A stretch of DNA of 64,000 nucleotides from Dyella acidiphila (lineage in GTDB: Bacteria > Pseudomonadota > Gammaproteobacteria > Xanthomonadales > Rhodanobacteraceae): assembly GCF_014863405.1 (NCBI RefSeq), contig NZ_JACZZA010000008.1:62001-126000 (forward strand). Direction: 5' to 3'. Below are positions 61,779 through 64,000 of this stretch, one piece after another. The notes under the pieces are model-generated. The model was not told the origin of the DNA, searched no databases, and saw only the letters and a program-made list of their open reading frames with translations. Numbering within the stretch: position 1 is the first letter of the stretch; each line of letters begins with the position of its first letter. A program made the translations under genes and the position numbers.

Positions 61779-62413
61779 ACGCGCTGGTCACCGAGCGCGA
61801 ACGCTTCCAGCTGTACGTCGATGCCGGCGTCATTCCGGCAGCGGCGTGGACCTCGCTGGACGAAGCGCAGCGCATCGTGGAACAGGCCAATGCCTTGCTG
61901 CGCCAGGCGGAAATCGAGCGCGAGCAGATCTTCGCCGAGGCGCGGCGCGACGGGCGCATCGAAGGGCGCGAAGCCGGCCTGCGCGAGTGCGCCGACGCCC
62001 TGCAGGCATTGGTCGAGGCACGCGCCGCGGCCACCGCGGAACTGCGCAAGCGCGCCGGCGATATCGCCATTGGCGTGGTCAAGCACATTGCACCGGCAAT
62101 CGGCGCGGAGCGCATCGTTGCTTCGCTGGTGGCCGAGGCGATGCAGAAACTGGTATTCGAACCGCATCTGCTGGTACGCATCCATCCCGATGTAGTGGCG
62201 CAGGCACGCAGCGAAGTTTCTGCCTTGGGCGCGGCCGCTGCGCCGGATATTGAAATCATCGGCGATCCGAATCTGGACCGCTTCGACTGCATCATCGAAT
62301 CGGCCGGCGGCATCGTGCGCGCGGGTTTCAACGAGCAGCTCGAACAGGCGCGGGTGATTCTGGCCGCCGCCGAAAAGAGCAGCGGAGGACGGCGTGAACG
62401 TCCGGACGCCTGA
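61775..62413 (+). CDS. sctL: T3SS stator protein SctL (HrpB5/FliH family)
   Basis: A 212-aa FliH/YscL-type regulator of the ATPase. It has the typical charged coiled coil (AQRIVEQANALLRQAEIERE; EQIFAEARRDGRIEGREAGL) and the C-terminal globular domain LLVRIHPDVVAQARSE and DRFDCIIESAGGIVRAGFNE. The start ATG overlaps the sctK stop. It overlaps sctN by 20 bp. SctL bridges SctQ and SctN. Confidence 0.93.
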   Translation: MNALVTERERFQLYVDAGVIPAAAWTSLDEAQRIVEQANALLRQAEIEREQIFAEARRDGRIEGREAGLRECADALQALVEARAAATAELRKRAGDIAIGVVKHIAPAIGAERIVASLVAEAMQKLVFEPHLLVRIHPDVVAQARSEVSALGAAAAPDIEIIGDPNLDRFDCIIESAGGIVRAGFNEQLEQARVILAAAEKSSGGRRERPDA

Positions 62414-63746
62414 ATCGCCCAGCGAGGAAAGCCTGCTGCCGCCGGGCGAGGATCCGCTGCTGCGCGCACTGAGCCGGCGCGACACCTTGCAGCACGTGGG
62501 CCGCGTGGCCGAAGCCTACGGCACCCTGGTGCGCGCCACCGGCGTGCGTGCGGCGATCGGTGAGCTGTGTTTGCTGGAGCAGGGCGATACGGGTTTCAGC
62601 ATGCCGGCCGAAGTGGTCGGCGTATCGCAGCAGCAGACGCTGCTGACGCCGCTGGGGCCATTGGAAGGCATTTCCACCGCAACCACGGTGACGGCGACCG
62701 GCAAGCAGGCCACTGCGCCGGCCGGCCGCAGTTTGCTGGGCCGGGTGATCGATGCGCATGGCGAGCCGCTGGATGGGCTCGGCCCGCTGCTGGAGGTCGA
62801 GCGTGTGCCCTTGTACGCGGCCTCGCCGAATCCGTTCGCGCGGCAGACCATCGAACAGCCGCTGCCCACCGGCGTGCGTGCGATCGACGCGGCGCTGACC
62901 ATCGGCCGCGGCCAGCGCACCGGCATTTTCGCGATGGCCGGCGGCGGCAAGAGCACCTTGCTCGGCATGCTGGCGCGCCACGCACAGTCGGACGTGAATG
63001 TGATTGTGCTGGTCGGCGAGCGCGGCCGCGAAGTGGGCGAGTTTCTGCACGACAGTCTCGGCGAGGAAGGGCTGCGGCGCAGCGTGCTGGTGGTTGCCAC
63101 CTCGGATCGGCCGGCGCTGGAACGCAGTCGCGTGGCGTGGCTGGGTACGGCGATTGCCGAATATTTCCGCGATGCCGGCATGAACGTGCTGCTGATGATG
63201 GATTCGGTCACGCGCTTCGCGCGCGCCTTGCGCGACGTGGGCCTGGCGATGGGCGAGCCGCCGGCACGGCGCGGCTTTACGCCGTCGGTCTTTTCCGCGC
63301 TACCGCGCTTGTTCGAGCGCGCGGGCAATAACGACAAGGGTTCGATCACCGCCTTCTACACCGTGCTGATGGAAGACGAGGACGGCGGCGATCCGATTGC
63401 CGAGGAAGTGCGTTCGATCCTCGATGGGCATATCTATCTGTCGCGCCGCCTGGCGCAGGGCAGCCATTATCCGGCGATCGACGTGCTGGCCAGCGCCAGC
63501 CGCCTGATGCCGCGCGTAACCACCTCGACCCATCAGCGCGCGGCCGGCCTGCTGCGGCGCTATCTGGCCAAATACCGCGAGATCGAGATGCTGTTGCAAC
63601 TGGGCGAATACAAACCGGGCGGTGACGCGGATGCCGATACGGCCATCGCGCGCATCGACGCCATCAACCAACTGCTGCGGCAGGACACGCATGAGCATGC
63701 CGATTTCAGTGCCACGCTGCAGCGCTTGAGTGGAGTCTGCACATGA
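62394..63746 (+). CDS. sctN: T3SS ATPase SctN
   Basis: The hexameric F1-beta-like ATPase that unfolds substrates and releases chaperones, 450 aa. Walker A is AMAGGGKST (residues 180-188), Walker B is NVLLMMDSVTRFARA, and the T3SS ATPase signature AGNNDKGSITAFYTVLMEDE is present. The GTG start at 62394 (MNVRTPESPSEE) follows GGAGG at ~6 nt and overlaps the end of sctL by 20 bp. The TGA overlaps the sctO ATG. Flagellar FliI was considered, but the context is injectisome throughout. Confidence 0.97.
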   Translation: MNVRTPESPSEESLLPPGEDPLLRALSRRDTLQHVGRVAEAYGTLVRATGVRAAIGELCLLEQGDTGFSMPAEVVGVSQQQTLLTPLGPLEGISTATTVTATGKQATAPAGRSLLGRVIDAHGEPLDGLGPLLEVERVPLYAASPNPFARQTIEQPLPTGVRAIDAALTIGRGQRTGIFAMAGGGKSTLLGMLARHAQSDVNVIVLVGERGREVGEFLHDSLGEEGLRRSVLVVATSDRPALERSRVAWLGTAIAEYFRDAGMNVLLMMDSVTRFARALRDVGLAMGEPPARRGFTPSVFSALPRLFERAGNNDKGSITAFYTVLMEDEDGGDPIAEEVRSILDGHIYLSRRLAQGSHYPAIDVLASASRLMPRVTTSTHQRAAGLLRRYLAKYREIEMLLQLGEYKPGGDADADTAIARIDAINQLLRQDTHEHADFSATLQRLSGVCT

Positions 63747-64000
63747 GCGATGGCACCGGCAAATTTCCGCTTGAGCCGTTGTGCACGGTGCGTGGCATGC
63801 GCCTGCGCAAACTGGAGGCGGAACTGAAGGCCTGCCGTGCGCACTGGAGCGCTGCCGAACAGCAGCGCGCCGAAGCCGCCGAACGCTGCGCGCAGACCGT
63901 GCAGCAACGCCAGGACTTTGCCGCGCGTTCGTGGCGCGAGCTGTTCGAGCAGGGTGCGCCGACGGCCGAGGCGATGCGCCGGCACGAACATCATCTGGCC
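63743..64000 (+). CDS. sctO: T3SS stalk protein SctO (HrpB7-like), truncated by window end
   Basis: The first 86 residues of a small, highly charged, coiled-coil protein (LRKLEAELKACRAHWSAAEQ; QQRAEAAERCAQTVQQRQDF), as expected for FliJ/YscO/HrpB7, the central stalk of the ATPase. The ATG overlaps the sctN TGA. The gene runs past the window edge. Assignment is by position and coiled-coil character. Confidence 0.85.
   Translation, partial: MSDGTGKFPLEPLCTVRGMRLRKLEAELKACRAHWSAAEQQRAEAAERCAQTVQQRQDFAARSWRELFEQGAPTAEAMRRHEHHLA

Noticed and set aside
47405-63746. The sct genes as a flagellar export cluster
   Set aside because: A secretin (SctC), FHA/BON ring protein SctD and lipoprotein SctJ are present, and no rod, hook, flagellin or motor genes occur; only the FliO-like gene is flagellar in character.

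Overview
The window reads as a chromosomal segment of a high-GC gammaproteobacterium of the order Xanthomonadales (Lysobacterales), most likely a Rhodanobacteraceae genus such as Dyella, Luteibacter or Frateuria. This is inferred from protein style and gene order (lptD-surA-pdxA-rsmA-apaG-apaH, the ubiH/ubiI tandem, glpR-glpD-glpF-glpK); no rRNA or other decisive marker is present, so the genus is not proven.

Positions 1-23.9 kb are ordinary core genome: the end of secA; the outer-membrane biogenesis and maintenance operon (lptD to apaH, minus strand); msrB; a minus-strand group of a histone-deacetylase-like enzyme, a PduO-type cobalamin adenosyltransferase and a membrane protein; two ubiquinone hydroxylases; a dienelactone-hydrolase-like enzyme; an RcnB-like protein; ispB; a complete glycerol regulon with operator-like sites; an OprB-type porin; and ssb.

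Positions 23.9-35.7 kb are an accessory block. Diverged direct repeats of about 125 bp, each built around a terminator hairpin, occur at the 3' end of ssb, in the middle and near the right end. The block holds a minus-strand trio (secreted c-type-cytochrome-like protein, Tat-exported tyrosinase/polyphenol oxidase, 847-aa helical protein of unknown function), a small orphan gene, a LuxR-type response regulator with an overlapping 7TM-type histidine kinase, and a deletion scar joining the start of an SDR gene to a truncated aspartyl-protease-like gene. Positions 35.8-39.9 kb hold a LysR regulator, an OmpR/QseC-like two-component pair and two lipoproteins.

Positions 39.9-64 kb are a non-flagellar type III secretion system (T3SS). 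Its order is: accessory and candidate substrate genes (a 1051-aa LysM protein, a filament-like small protein, a secreted protein, a GNAT acetyltransferase, two orphans), sctU, then a minus-strand operon of sensor kinase, FixJ-type regulator and sctQ-R-S-T, then a FliO-like gene, then a plus-strand operon sctV-C-D-(filament-like)-I-J-K-L-N-O that runs off the right edge. The order sctI-J-K-L-N-O is that of Hrp2/Rhc-type systems. Translocators, sctP, sctW and a clear sctF are not in the window.

The most notable observations are (i) a FliO-family protein, normally flagellar only, inside an injectisome cluster; (ii) a palindromic motif, TRGGG-N5-CCYRG, with invariant spacing at five places, all upstream of T3SS-region genes, suggesting a single regulon that includes the giant LysM protein and the acetyltransferase; (iii) two paralogous small filament-like proteins at opposite ends of the T3SS cluster; and (iv) the tyrosinase / cytochrome-like / helical-protein trio in the repeat-flanked block.
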